The notes under the pieces were generated by a model. It saw nothing but the letters and a program-made list of their open reading frames with translations. It ran no database searches and was not told where the DNA came from. A DNA stretch of 22,114 bases from positions 1-22,114 of IMG/VR virus record IMGVR_UViG_3300035670_007999; one strand, written 5' to 3'. Positions 1-7,554 of the stretch are shown in pieces. Both the position numbers and the translations under genes were made by a program. Positions within the stretch are counted from its first letter, which is position 1; every line of letters starts with the position of its first letter. The DNA is from a virus.

Positions 1-78
1 AAACTCCGGTGGATCAAACACCGGGGAACCATCAATGTGGACCGTATCCCGCCGAGAGATTTTGGTAATTTCGGACAG
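1..78 (-). CDS. possible 5' end of the next distal tail gene (partial, CTG start)
   Basis: A minus-strand frame without stops runs from an in-frame TAA near 122 to the left edge. Its translation from a CTG at 78 begins LSEITKISRRDTVHIDG and goes on to a plausible FDPPEF. There is no ATG, GTG or TTG before this point that gives a good start, so the CTG start is a guess. The orientation agrees with the tail operon on its right. Only about 26 residues are visible and no family can be named. The competing frame with an ATG at 31 is also open and gives a less protein-like sequence. Confidence 0.3.
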   Translation of the reverse strand, partial: MSEITKISRRDTVHIDGSPVFDPPEF

Positions 79-98
79 GGGTTTTGGAAAAACCTGTC
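74..98. repeat. imperfect inverted repeat
   Basis: GACAGG at 74-79 pairs with CCTGTC at 93-98, and the space between is an almost self-complementary T4/A5 stretch. It overlaps the possible CTG start at 78. It could be an RNA hairpin hiding that start, an intergenic operator, or chance. There is no T-run that would make it a classic terminator. Confidence 0.4.
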
Positions 99-126
99 TG
101 CGGGGACCGCTGCGGGAGATTTATGG

Positions 127-146
127 TAACCCTTGCGTAAGGGTTA
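127..146. repeat. 8-bp stem hairpin containing a stop codon
   Basis: TAACCCTT (127-134), loop GCGT, AAGGGTTA (139-146) form a perfect 8-bp inverted repeat. The TAA stop of the gene at 144-935 lies in one arm. No T-run follows on either strand, so a simple rho-independent terminator is unlikely. The stem contains TTGCGTAA, which matches a half site of the operator-like palindrome at 13898-13917. Confidence 0.55.
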
Positions 147-935
147 TTGGGGGCTGCGGGTGGTGATTTGAAGACGGGCGAACTGCTTTGGCACATCCGT
201 CCGGACGCCGGCGTCGTTGACGAATGTTCCCGAGAAAGGGGTGCCCCAACACGGATTTACCACTTCGCCAAACATGTTCGGCACCAGATACATGGGCCAA
301 GAAACCCAGTTGGCGGACTCATAAGACGTGAATTGAACATTTGGGACGGTGATGCTCCAAGTGGTGGCCGCGCTGGCGGACACAGTGGCGCCGGTCCAAC
401 CGGCCGCACGGAGGTCGGTCTGGAGCTGGGCCGCATCCTCTGGCATGTGATAGGGAAAATTGGGCAGCGACTGCACCACGCCGTTGATAGTGATGCCTGT
501 GAATGGTTGGCTGCGGGCGTCTCCATTGGTGTCGCCGGCGACCATTTGGCCCGTCTTGACCATCGATCTGACCGGATACTTGGAGCGGCCTCGGTAGCGG
601 AAGCCCCCGTCAGGTGCCACCGACGCCGGTCTGTGCAGCCAATCGTTCTCCCACGTTTGGAGATCTTCTGAGCGCTGGAGGCGAAAGGAAAATTTCAGGG
701 TTTCGTCCACCCATCCGTCGCGGGCGTTGCCGGCCAGCTGGGTGGGGAAATCGAAGTACACCTCGAACCATTTCTCCCAGCCGTTGGGGCCGTTTTCCTC
801 AAGGATTTCCACGGTCAACGGATTGCCCGGCTCGTCGAGTATGGAGAGACCATATCCGGGGCTGCCGAACGCTTGCAGACCGGCTGCAATACCTGCGCTG
901 GCGCCCGCCCGGTGGATGGAATTTCCGGCCAGCAT
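144..935 (-). CDS. putative distal tail structural protein (263 aa), unknown family
   Basis: The ATG at 935 follows the TGA of the upstream gene directly (TGAATG), so the pair is translationally coupled. The protein is rich in aromatic residues and beta-type sequence, including a segment RLQRSEDLQTWENDW near residues 86-100, with no transmembrane helix. Its place after the hub-like gene and a small beta-rich gene at the end of the tail operon suggests a tip or receptor-binding component. I do not recognise a family. The stop codon lies in a hairpin. Confidence 0.8.
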   Translation of the reverse strand: MLAGNSIHRAGASAGIAAGLQAFGSPGYGLSILDEPGNPLTVEILEENGPNGWEKWFEVYFDFPTQLAGNARDGWVDETLKFSFRLQRSEDLQTWENDWLHRPASVAPDGGFRYRGRSKYPVRSMVKTGQMVAGDTNGDARSQPFTGITINGVVQSLPNFPYHMPEDAAQLQTDLRAAGWTGATVSASAATTWSITVPNVQFTSYESANWVSWPMYLVPNMFGEVVNPCWGTPFSGTFVNDAGVRTDVPKQFARLQITTRSPQ

Positions 936-1361
936 TCAGTATTCCTCGGCGAGGGCTGTGACGGTGATGGTTTTGCTGGCGGTGACAGTAGCCAGCGCGG
1001 CCACTTTGAGGATGTCCCCGGCCTTGAGCGGGAGGTGGCGTTTGCCGTTGCGATCCACCGGCAGGAATGGCAGGGCGGCGGCGTTGAGGAGATCCACCGC
1101 ATTGTCAGCGCCGTTGGTTCCGGCAGCGATGGGGATATTGACCGTGGCGATCTGGCGCACAGTGCCGGCCCCGGCCACGTCGATCCCGATGCGGACATTG
1201 ACGGCGGCAGTATCATCGGACACGCAGGCGAGGCCTTTGACCACCGCGTCGTTGGAGGCGGCAGTATAGACGGTTTTCCAGGCAGTGGTGTCGGCCGGGA
1301 CGATGGTGACTCCGGCGGTGACGAATCCGACGGGCAGGAAGAGGGTGGTTTGTTTGGCCAT
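936..1361 (-). CDS. small beta-rich virion protein (141 aa)
   Basis: The ATG at 1361 begins 12 nt after the upstream stop. The protein is made of short alternating hydrophobic strands with many Ala, Val and Thr residues (for example KTITVTALAEEY at the C-terminus). It has no signal peptide or cysteine cluster. Its size and composition resemble small accessory tail or fibre-base proteins lying between hub and fibre genes in siphoviruses. The role is inferred from position only. Confidence 0.75.
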   Translation of the reverse strand: MAKQTTLFLPVGFVTAGVTIVPADTTAWKTVYTAASNDAVVKGLACVSDDTAAVNVRIGIDVAGAGTVRQIATVNIPIAAGTNGADNAVDLLNAAALPFLPVDRNGKRHLPLKAGDILKVAALATVTASKTITVTALAEEY

Positions 1362-1373
1362 GGTGCAGTGAGG

Positions 1374-3323
1374 TTAAATTCCGAGGATCATCATGTTGCG
1401 GGCAGTGCCGTATGAAACTGTGGCGCTGGGCAGGTAGTCGAAATGGGTGACGGATTCCGAAACCAAACCGGATGGGGAATCGGCAGGGTCCGTGGTGCCT
1501 TTGAACAATCCGTTTCGCCAATAAAGCACCGGCGGTCCGCCCATGCCGATGGTCTCGATATGTTCGATTGCCAAATCCAGATTCCCGCCCGTGCCGCCTC
1601 CGCCCGCGCCAGATCCGGTGCGTTGTTGCGGGGTTTCATAGCCGCCGACGACCTCGCCTTTGCGTGACGGGCCGGAGGTGCTGCCGATGGTGGCGGCGCC
1701 GCGTTCGTCGGGCGCGCACCAGGTGACCGGGGCGGCACGAAACATGCGCTGGAGTTCCAGGAAATCATCCGGTGCCAGGTGCGGCACCGGGCCGAAGGCA
1801 ATGCGCACAGTGCCGCGATCGATATCCCAGTCGGCGGAATGGACTGGAGCGCCCATGCTCGCCCATGCCGTGACGCCGCCAGACAGATGTAGCTTTTTGC
1901 CGAGGTAGCGGGTAGCGGCCACGTCATCGGCGATAATGGTCACATAGCCCTGGTATGTCATCGCCGCATGGATAGCGAGGTAGGTGGCCTCTGCGATGCC
2001 GGTGGGCACGTCTTCGGCGGCGACGTACTGGCTCAGCCCCTGATAAATCTTGGTGACCGCGTTGGTGGCGTTAACGCCTATTGGCACCATCTTGCGCACC
2101 AGGTCGCCGTCCACCAGTACCTTGGGCACGGCGATGTCCAGCAACTCTATTTCGGCGGCGGTAGCGTCCACCTCTTGGATCACCGCGTTGACGATGACGC
2201 GCCCCACCTTTTTGCGCATCCAATCCTCGACATTCCCGCGCAATAACTCGCGCGGCACGTCGGAAACCGCCGACACCTCTAGCCGCGGAGCGTTGGGGTT
2301 GATCGGGTCCGGGTGGGCATCCGGTGCCGCTTCCAGGGTTGCGGCCAGAGACACGACCGAGAAATGGTTGTCGGCGATACCCACCAGGCTCGGGTTGTGG
2401 AGCTTGAGCCACTCTTTAACGGTCGCCGCGCTTGGCTCATCCACGTCTGTCGGTATGGTGCGCGTCTGGATCCGCTGCTTTTGGATTTGGAGATCCGCGC
2501 CGGCCATGGGGATGGTCGAGCACAAACACTTCGGGCCATCGTCCGGCCCGTCCGCCGGGTACTTGTCCACCGCCACGGATCGATAGACCTCGCCGTCGAT
2601 TGTGCTTGCGTACTCATAAATCAGGCGCACAGAGGTGGGCAGCAGGTCGTCTCGCTTGGTGCAGGAAAAATCCACGATTTGCGGAGTGGCTAGGGCCACG
2701 GTCACAGCGGACATGCTCGCCACAGCCGTCACGTTGAAAGTCGGCGTGGATGTCGTGTGATCGATCCACGGTACCCAGTCCGGATGATACCGCAGGCATT
2801 GCCGGATCGCCTCGGCGCATGACGTGTTGGAAATCTCTGCCGGCAGCATGGTCTCGCCGGATGGGATGGTGCCCACGGCGATGGACACCCCGGCGGCGGC
2901 CGCGAAGGTGATGATCTCGGTGATTTGCTGGCCTATGGTGCAGCGCTCGAAGGCCGTGGAAACCCAGCGCAGCCCGAGGATCGCGCGGGGCATGAGAATG
3001 GCCGTCGGCGTGTTGCCATAATACCAGTTCTCCTGATAGACAGTCGCTTCCAATTCCGCCCACGCATCGCTTACCTCGATGTCTTGTCCTTGGTTCGATC
3101 CCTTGGCGGATTTTTGGATGCCGGTGACCTTGCCCTGAAAGAACTTCGCGGCGTCCCGATACACGGTGACCGCATCGCCCACCGACAGGATTTCCGCCGC
3201 CCCATACGCCCCGCTGCGCTCAAGCGTGACCGTGGACGGTGCCTGGGTGCGGTCGGTGCCGCGCACCGCCCGAAGCCCGAGGGTTTCCGGCGAGGAAGAG
3301 TTGATGAGCCAGGCGGCAGGCAT
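1374..3323 (-). CDS. tail hub / distal tail protein (649 aa)
   Basis: This is the largest tail gene after the tape measure and sits immediately downstream of it apart from a plus-strand moron. Residues about 1-130 contain a segment with SVGDAVTVYRDAAKFFQGKVTGI, typical of the first beta domain of hub proteins (gp27/gpD-like fold). The middle (about 130-550) alternates beta segments with helices. A glycine-rich linker (about 570-580) leads to a C-terminal domain of about 70 residues. The start at 3323 is preceded by AACCACCC and no Shine-Dalgarno. Assignment as a hub of a non-contractile tail is from position, size and fold impression; no lytic motif was seen. Confidence 0.7.
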   Translation of the reverse strand: MPAAWLINSSSPETLGLRAVRGTDRTQAPSTVTLERSGAYGAAEILSVGDAVTVYRDAAKFFQGKVTGIQKSAKGSNQGQDIEVSDAWAELEATVYQENWYYGNTPTAILMPRAILGLRWVSTAFERCTIGQQITEIITFAAAAGVSIAVGTIPSGETMLPAEISNTSCAEAIRQCLRYHPDWVPWIDHTTSTPTFNVTAVASMSAVTVALATPQIVDFSCTKRDDLLPTSVRLIYEYASTIDGEVYRSVAVDKYPADGPDDGPKCLCSTIPMAGADLQIQKQRIQTRTIPTDVDEPSAATVKEWLKLHNPSLVGIADNHFSVVSLAATLEAAPDAHPDPINPNAPRLEVSAVSDVPRELLRGNVEDWMRKKVGRVIVNAVIQEVDATAAEIELLDIAVPKVLVDGDLVRKMVPIGVNATNAVTKIYQGLSQYVAAEDVPTGIAEATYLAIHAAMTYQGYVTIIADDVAATRYLGKKLHLSGGVTAWASMGAPVHSADWDIDRGTVRIAFGPVPHLAPDDFLELQRMFRAAPVTWCAPDERGAATIGSTSGPSRKGEVVGGYETPQQRTGSGAGGGGTGGNLDLAIEHIETIGMGGPPVLYWRNGLFKGTTDPADSPSGLVSESVTHFDYLPSATVSYGTARNMMILGI

Positions 3324-3343
3324 GGGTGGTTCTTTTGCTAAAA

Positions 3344-3376
3344 TTTCCGGGTTTTAATTTCCCCCGGCGGTATGAT
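3344..3376 (+). promoter_or_regulatory. possible promoter of the zinc-ribbon gene
   Basis: TATGAT at 3371-3376 is a good -10 hexamer, 13 nt before the ATG at 3390. An upstream TTTCCG at 3344-3349 is 21 nt away, too far for a standard -35, so the promoter may be weak, use another sigma factor, or be wrong. A promoter is expected because the gene is opposite in direction to both neighbours. Confidence 0.3.
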
Positions 3377-3389
3377 AAGCTGCCGGACC

Positions 3390-3617
3390 ATGAAAGCGAA
3401 ACTTCACGCATGTCCGGCCTGCGGCACACAGATTTACAAAGGCGCTCGCACCTGCCCGAATTGCGGCAAAACGCGGACCAGCGCTGTGGGCATCATCATT
3501 GCCGTGCTGATCGGGCTGGCCGCCGCTTGGCTGCTTACGGCCCGCACATGCTCGGAGTCCGGGCAACTTGACAAGGCTGTGGAAGAGGCGCAAAGACACC
3601 ACCAAAGGAACCGCTAG
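3390..3617 (+). CDS. zinc-ribbon single-pass membrane protein (75 aa), moron
   Basis: This is one of only three interior plus-strand genes. Residues 8-26 hold two CPxCG knuckles (CPACG at 8-12, CPNCG at 22-26), a short zinc ribbon. A hydrophobic helix at about 34-51 (GIIIAVLIGLAAAWLLT) follows, then a charged tail. The ribbon would face the cytoplasm if it follows the positive-inside rule. I chose the ATG at 3390 over the one at 3372 because TATGAT overlaps the latter. The gene diverges from the hub gene and converges on the tape measure. Zinc-ribbon plus TM proteins occur widely in bacteria; a role in superinfection exclusion or host modification is only a guess. Confidence 0.75.
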   Translation: MKAKLHACPACGTQIYKGARTCPNCGKTRTSAVGIIIAVLIGLAAAWLLTARTCSESGQLDKAVEEAQRHHQRNR

Positions 3618-3640
3618 ACCGGCGAGTGTGGTTTTGAGAA

Positions 3641-5032
3641 TCATTTTCCGGCGCGGAGGTTTTTGACTTGGCCTTCCAAGGCCTTAATTTTGTCAGCTTC
3701 GATCTGCAAATTCGTGATCAACGTGTTCAGGAAGCGCACCATTTCATTCGATGCCTTGGGTAAATTTTGCTCCACTTTGCGAGACAGCCCTGCCAGCTCC
3801 TTGGCCGATGTGCCGTCTGCCAGGGCATCCGCCACTCCGCCGGCGGCGATGATGTTAGGATCGCGCGGGCCGCGTCCGCTGCCAGCCACCCGCTGTGCAA
3901 TATCGGCGCTGACAGCCCGCGCACTGTAGTTCAGGCTTTCCTTTTCGCGATCCAGCGAGTGCCCAGCGTCTTGTTTCCGCGCGGCGGCGAACTCCAGAGC
4001 GGCCTCTCTGTTCGCCTTTTCGTATTCTTCATTCGCCTTGTCCTGTTCTTTCTGGAGACGCGCCGCCTTGTTGGCTTCTTGCTCCCGTATCGTCCCCTCC
4101 GCCCCCGCGTTGATGCCGCGGCGTTGTTCCGCAGCGACGGCCTTGGCGGTGGCAAGTTCCTGATTGGTTTTATCCAGGACGGCCAGCAGCTCATCCACTT
4201 GTTTTTGCGCACGCGCGCGGTCCTCGGGAGAGCCGCCCTCGGCGGTCACTTTGTCCCGGTTGCGCACGGCGTTGAAATAATTATCCGACGCGCTCCAGGA
4301 CTCATTGATTTTTAAAAACAGGTTGCGATCTATCTTGCCTATTTCGCGTTGTGCGTCCATCGCGGCCCGCCGCGCCCTCACATCTTCCGGCGCTTCTCCG
4401 GAGCGGATGGCCTCCTTGTCCAAATTGTCCTGTTCCTTCGCATCCGCCGCCTCCTTGGCATCCTTGATGGCATTCGCATCTTTAAGAATCTGGGAGAGCT
4501 TTTTCATCTCGTCGCCCAGCTTGATGCCACTGGCGATGAGTCTTCCAACGTGTGCCTCGTGATCTTTTGCCAAGTTAGCGAACGAATCGTTAACGTCCTT
4601 GAAGGCATCCTGCACGGTGGTCCCGGTGGTCAGTTCCAGTAGGGCTCCGATAGGATCTTTCAGCGCCTGAACCCATCCTTTGGCCGATTCCACCGTGTCT
4701 GCCATGGCGGCATCCACCTTGCGCAGCGCGTCGGTATTGATGGAGTTCAGGCCGTCATTGATCTGCCCTATGGTTTGCCCGGCGGCCCGCGCAGCATACG
4801 CGATGGCCCCGGCCGCCAAAGCGATCTCTTTTGCGCGGCCGATGAAGGACGCGCCGCTGCCCTTTCGATCTTCGAGTTGTTGGTTGTAAGCCGCCGCCGC
4901 TTTCTCCCCCTCCTTCATTTCCCTGGTGAGGGCTTCGAGGGAATCCTTGGTCTCGTCGATAGACCCCTTGGCATCCTCCGCCCCGGATGTGTCGGCGGTG
5001 GTCTTGAAGGAGATGTTGATGTCGTCTGGCAT
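3641..5032 (-). CDS. short tape measure protein (463 aa)
   Basis: It is mostly charged, alanine-rich helix and coiled coil over residues about 170-360 (long stretches of EKANREAALEFAAARKQ type). One moderately hydrophobic segment lies near residues 63-90 (AKEIALAAGAIAYAARAAG), as is usual in tape measures. It lies between the gene at 5037 and the hub gene, where the tape measure belongs. The N-terminus MPDDINISFKTTADTSGAEDA resembles the start of many phage tail tape measures. At about 0.15 nm per residue the tail would be near 70 nm, which is an estimate. The start follows the previous stop by 4 nt (TGACGCCATG). Confidence 0.75.
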   Translation of the reverse strand: MPDDINISFKTTADTSGAEDAKGSIDETKDSLEALTREMKEGEKAAAAYNQQLEDRKGSGASFIGRAKEIALAAGAIAYAARAAGQTIGQINDGLNSINTDALRKVDAAMADTVESAKGWVQALKDPIGALLELTTGTTVQDAFKDVNDSFANLAKDHEAHVGRLIASGIKLGDEMKKLSQILKDANAIKDAKEAADAKEQDNLDKEAIRSGEAPEDVRARRAAMDAQREIGKIDRNLFLKINESWSASDNYFNAVRNRDKVTAEGGSPEDRARAQKQVDELLAVLDKTNQELATAKAVAAEQRRGINAGAEGTIREQEANKAARLQKEQDKANEEYEKANREAALEFAAARKQDAGHSLDREKESLNYSARAVSADIAQRVAGSGRGPRDPNIIAAGGVADALADGTSAKELAGLSRKVEQNLPKASNEMVRFLNTLITNLQIEADKIKALEGQVKNLRAGK

Positions 5033-5036
5033 GGCG

Positions 5037-5477
5037 TCACGGGCCTACACGGGAGAATCCGGTGCAGGTGAGTTGATATGATTTGACGTGCGAGTCGGGC
5101 ACGCCGTCCAGATAGACGGCGGGGTCGAAGTGGTGAATGAAGCAGTTGGCGAACAGCCAGTAGCGGTCGGTGACGCCATAGACCTCGATCTTGAGCGGCT
5201 TGCGGCCTAGCAGGTCTATGGCGATCAGGCTGTCGAGCACGGCGGCGCGTGCCAGGGCGTCGGTAGTTTCCGGCTTGTAGATGTCGATGCGCAAAAGGAC
5301 CGCGCCGTTGCCGGAAGGGCGCAGGAACGGGGCGGCGGCATCGACAAGCGGCACTACCTCCAGGCCGCGGCCCAGCGGCCAGCGCGGCTCGCCCTCGATC
5401 TCGTCGCCATAGGCCAGCAGCACCAGCGGAGTGCCGCTGGGATCGAAGGTGGCGCGCCAGTTGCTTGTGAGCTTCAT
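5037..5477 (-). CDS. putative tail assembly protein (146 aa)
   Basis: The start is placed at the ATG at 5477 (MKLTSNWRATF). A TTG at 5495 in the same frame would add six residues encoded by a heptad repeat, and I think this is not used. The protein is globular, with alternating strands and a helix (ALARAAVLDSLIAIDLLG) in the middle, and no membrane segment. It sits directly before the tape measure, where siphoviruses place tail chaperones, but no slippery frameshift site was noticed. Family not recognised. Confidence 0.75.
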   Translation of the reverse strand: MKLTSNWRATFDPSGTPLVLLAYGDEIEGEPRWPLGRGLEVVPLVDAAAPFLRPSGNGAVLLRIDIYKPETTDALARAAVLDSLIAIDLLGRKPLKIEVYGVTDRYWLFANCFIHHFDPAVYLDGVPDSHVKSYQLTCTGFSRVGP

Positions 5478-5483
5478 GCTTTT

Positions 5484-5511
5484 GTCATCTGTCAACGGTC
5501 ATCAGTCATCA
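5484..5511. repeat. heptad array, 4 units
   Basis: GTCATCT, GTCAACG, GTCATCA, GTCATCA occupy almost the whole gap between two tail genes. This is the same heptad family (GTCAtYG) as at 6634, 11483, 12519, 13805, 14594 and 21828. There is no hairpin core or inverted arm here. Confidence 0.8.
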
Positions 5512-5515
5512 GTTG

Positions 5516-6604
5516 CTACCCCTGGATGGCCACTGGATTGTAGGGGCCGGCTCCGCCGGTCAATGCCGAACCTAACGACGTGGCGATCACACCCGAGCCA
5601 TCGCCGCCAGCGGCAGCGGTGACCAGGGCGCTGGCAGCTACCGAAGCAGCCACGGCGGCCACTGCTTGGTTGGCGCTGCTTGCGCCGGCGGTAAACGTGA
5701 CTTCCGCTTGCCCCAGATCCACAGCCGCCCATGTCAGCCCGGCATCATCCGGCCACGTGGTTTGCGGATATTCGTTGGTGGTGGCCTCGTAAACCGTCAC
5801 GCCGCCCAATGTGGCCAGGCAATACCAGAAACCTTCGTCCTGCAATATGATCAGTGGGTCGCCTGCTTCCTTGGTGCCGGCATTGCTCCACCTTTTACCT
5901 CCCTCGAAGTACGTCCATTCCAACACCTTGCCGGCTCCCAAATAGCCTCCCGCTGTAATCATCCGCGCCTTTGCCCCGGATTGCACCGTGATATCAAACC
6001 CACTGACCGACACCGTAGTCGCGGCGGCGGCGGCAGCGTCCGGCTGGGCGACTGTAATCGCAACTGCCGGATTCCCGGTGTCCCGCGATGTGTACGTCAC
6101 TGCCGAGTCGCCGGTGCCGATAGTCCGGTTGGCGCGCGCGGACGCCACATAGGGATTCGAGCCGAGCACAACCGCGGGAGCGGATGGAGCGGACGGCTGG
6201 CCGCCAGCCTGAACGGATGCCGGGGCGTCCAGTGCCTTGGCGACCAGCGTCGGACTTCCTGTTCCGGTGGTCACCGTCCAGCTCGTCAGTCCGTCGGGCG
6301 TGAGGGCCTCGCTGGTTTTGGTCGCGCTGTAGGTGGACGCATGAGTCACCGTCCACGCGGTGCCGTTGGAGGACGCGATCACGTTGCCCGCGCCAGCCAC
6401 CAGGGATCCGTTGGTGCTCCACGCGGGCAAGCCGTTGAGCAGCCCTGCGAACCACAGGTCGCCGTTGATCCCGCTCGCCGGATCGCTAACCCCAGCCAGC
6501 GTGAGAATTTGTTTCCCGGCGGGAAAGTTCCCAAAAACCGGTGTCGGCGCCGCGGGCGCGGAGTACGAAAAAGCGGCAATTACCAGATCAGGATTGGTTG
6601 GCAC
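5516..6604 (-). CDS. tail-associated multidomain beta protein (362 aa)
   Basis: The start is GTG at 6604, the only good start before the conserved part. Residues about 30-120 form a module with an NGxxW-type pattern (GLLNGLPAWSTNG, then NGTAWTV, then LTSW). From about 160 a domain often seen in phage tail proteins begins (VTYTS..GN..AITV..SVSGFDITV). It is interrupted by about 90 residues that look like a second copy of the N-terminal module, and ends with AVAAVAASVAASALVTAAA. The nested segment has lower G+C (53-55 % in sampled lines against 72 % just upstream). Location between tail tube and tape measure suggests a tube-decorating or tail protein. The exact function is unknown. Confidence 0.75.
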   Translation of the reverse strand: MPTNPDLVIAAFSYSAPAAPTPVFGNFPAGKQILTLAGVSDPASGINGDLWFAGLLNGLPAWSTNGSLVAGAGNVIASSNGTAWTVTHASTYSATKTSEALTPDGLTSWTVTTGTGSPTLVAKALDAPASVQAGGQPSAPSAPAVVLGSNPYVASARANRTIGTGDSAVTYTSRDTGNPAVAITVAQPDAAAAAATTVSVSGFDITVQSGAKARMITAGGYLGAGKVLEWTYFEGGKRWSNAGTKEAGDPLIILQDEGFWYCLATLGGVTVYEATTNEYPQTTWPDDAGLTWAAVDLGQAEVTFTAGASSANQAVAAVAASVAASALVTAAAGGDGSGVIATSLGSALTGGAGPYNPVAIQG

Positions 6605-6633
6605 TTGGTGGAAAGGTTGAAGGTTATTTGTTA

Positions 6634-6726
6634 GTCATTGGTCATCGGTCATTGGTCATCGGGAAGAGAAGATGCAATGCGCTTTTCTTTTTCTGCCCGA
6701 TGCCTGCTGACTGTTGACCGTTGACT
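6634..6726. repeat. heptad-hairpin element, complete
   Basis: Four heptads GTCATTG/GTCATCG at 6634-6661 lead into a core GGGAAGAGAAGATGC...GCGCTTTTCTTTTTCTGCCC, which can fold on itself. Inverted-sense heptads follow (CTGTTGA, CCGTTGA) to about 6726. It is close to identical over its core to the element at 12519-12610. It fills the gap between two tail genes and has no coding capacity that matches a protein. Confidence 0.85.
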
Positions 6727-6729
6727 GGC

Positions 6730-7293
6730 TTACGCCTGCGCCGGGAAGTTGGTGGAGTTGCCGGCCACTGCCACGCCTGCCACCGCCTTGATCTGGGTGA
6801 AGCGCAGCGAAGGGGTGACGATCTTTTCGTCGAACACGTTGTCGCCTTCAAGGCGGCACTCGCACCACCAGTCCATGATGAAGCGGTCGAAGCCGCCGAG
6901 CGCGCGGCCTTGCAGGCGCAGCCAGCCTTCGATCTTGCGATCCATCGAAAGGCCCGGCGTCTGCGCGGTGCCTTCCGCGATGATTGCGGTGAACCCCACT
7001 TGAAGACGCCACACGATCTCCGCCATCTCGCGCGTTTTGACGGTGAGGAAATCCTGCGTCACGAACGAGCGATTGACCAATTCGCGTCCGCCGCTGGGCA
7101 GCGGGCGCAAAAACGGCGCGTCGATTTTGGCGTTGCCGAACTTGAAGTCCAGCACGGTGCCGATGGTGTTGTCCGTCCAGTTGGTGGCGGGCGATGTGGA
7201 TGGTTTGGAAGTGGCAGACGCCGAGAGGATACCGCTTGGGATGAAGTAAGCGAATCCGCCGATGAGCATTTCCTGAAGTGTGGGTGCGGACAT
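6730..7293 (-). CDS. major tail tube protein (187 aa)
   Basis: Size and position (after tail terminator and completion genes, before tape measure) match a siphovirus tail tube subunit. The sequence alternates short strands (GTVLDFKFGNAKID, WRLQVGF, FIMDWWCECRLEG) and has no transmembrane helix, as expected for a tube fold. The leader CAACCACTACTATG has no Shine-Dalgarno. Identification rests on synteny and general composition. Confidence 0.65.
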   Translation of the reverse strand: MSAPTLQEMLIGGFAYFIPSGILSASATSKPSTSPATNWTDNTIGTVLDFKFGNAKIDAPFLRPLPSGGRELVNRSFVTQDFLTVKTREMAEIVWRLQVGFTAIIAEGTAQTPGLSMDRKIEGWLRLQGRALGGFDRFIMDWWCECRLEGDNVFDEKIVTPSLRFTQIKAVAGVAVAGNSTNFPAQA

Positions 7294-7303
7294 AGTAGTG
7301 GTT

Positions 7304-7331
7304 GGTTATTGGTGATTTGTGATTGGAGATT
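7304..7331. repeat. divergent heptad array, 4 units
   Basis: GGTTATT, GGTGATT, TGTGATT, GGAGATT are exactly seven bases apart in the gap between two minus-strand genes. They are a degenerate form of the heptads found elsewhere in the window. No core or inverted arm is seen. Confidence 0.65.
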
Positions 7332-7338
7332 TTTTCTA

Positions 7339-7530
7339 TCAGACACCGACGAATTTGAGTGCGCCGGGCTGGTGGGTGTTGATGGCATCGGCCTGTGCCT
7401 TGGTAAGCGGCAGGCGGTGCGTGCGGTAGCAGATGAGGTTGCCGATTTCGATGTCGTGACAGGCCACTTCGTAAATTGCGGTGGGCTCAACGGCGGCTTC
7501 GGAGGTGGTTTCCTTTTTTGATTTGTCCAT
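7339..7530 (-). CDS. small conserved-position tail gene (63 aa), unknown
   Basis: The ATG at 7530 follows a CCACCAACACC leader. A charged N-terminus (MDKSKKETTSEA) is followed by a compact globular part (IYEVACHDIEIGNLICYRTHRLPLTKAQADAINTHQP). It lies where Mu-like phages carry a small gene between gp37 and the sheath or tube (DUF2635 position), but the sequence lacks the DUF2635 pattern. Its function is unknown. Confidence 0.65.
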   Translation of the reverse strand: MDKSKKETTSEAAVEPTAIYEVACHDIEIGNLICYRTHRLPLTKAQADAINTHQPGALKFVGV

Positions 7531-7554
7531 GGTGTTGGTGGCGGTTGTTTGTTG

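Noticed and set aside
3390-3617. Zinc-ribbon gene as Mu Com
   Set aside because: Com is a soluble zinc-finger translation activator of mom; this protein has a membrane helix and no mom gene is near.
5484-5495. Extended TTG start for the gene at 5037-5477
   Set aside because: The extra residues come from a heptad repeat; the ATG at 5477 gives a normal start.
5037-6604. Programmed frameshift for tail chaperones
   Set aside because: I looked for slippery heptamers at the ends of the two genes between tail tube and tape measure and saw none; the genes are separated by a repeat-filled gap.
5666-6634. Long plus-strand open frame (322 aa) over the tail gene at 5516-6604
   Set aside because: It is a shadow of a high-G+C minus-strand gene with plausible domains; the plus-strand product is Arg/Gly/Pro-rich with no domain. 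The same holds for long plus-strand frames at 6721-7521, 8810-9814 and 10260-11036.
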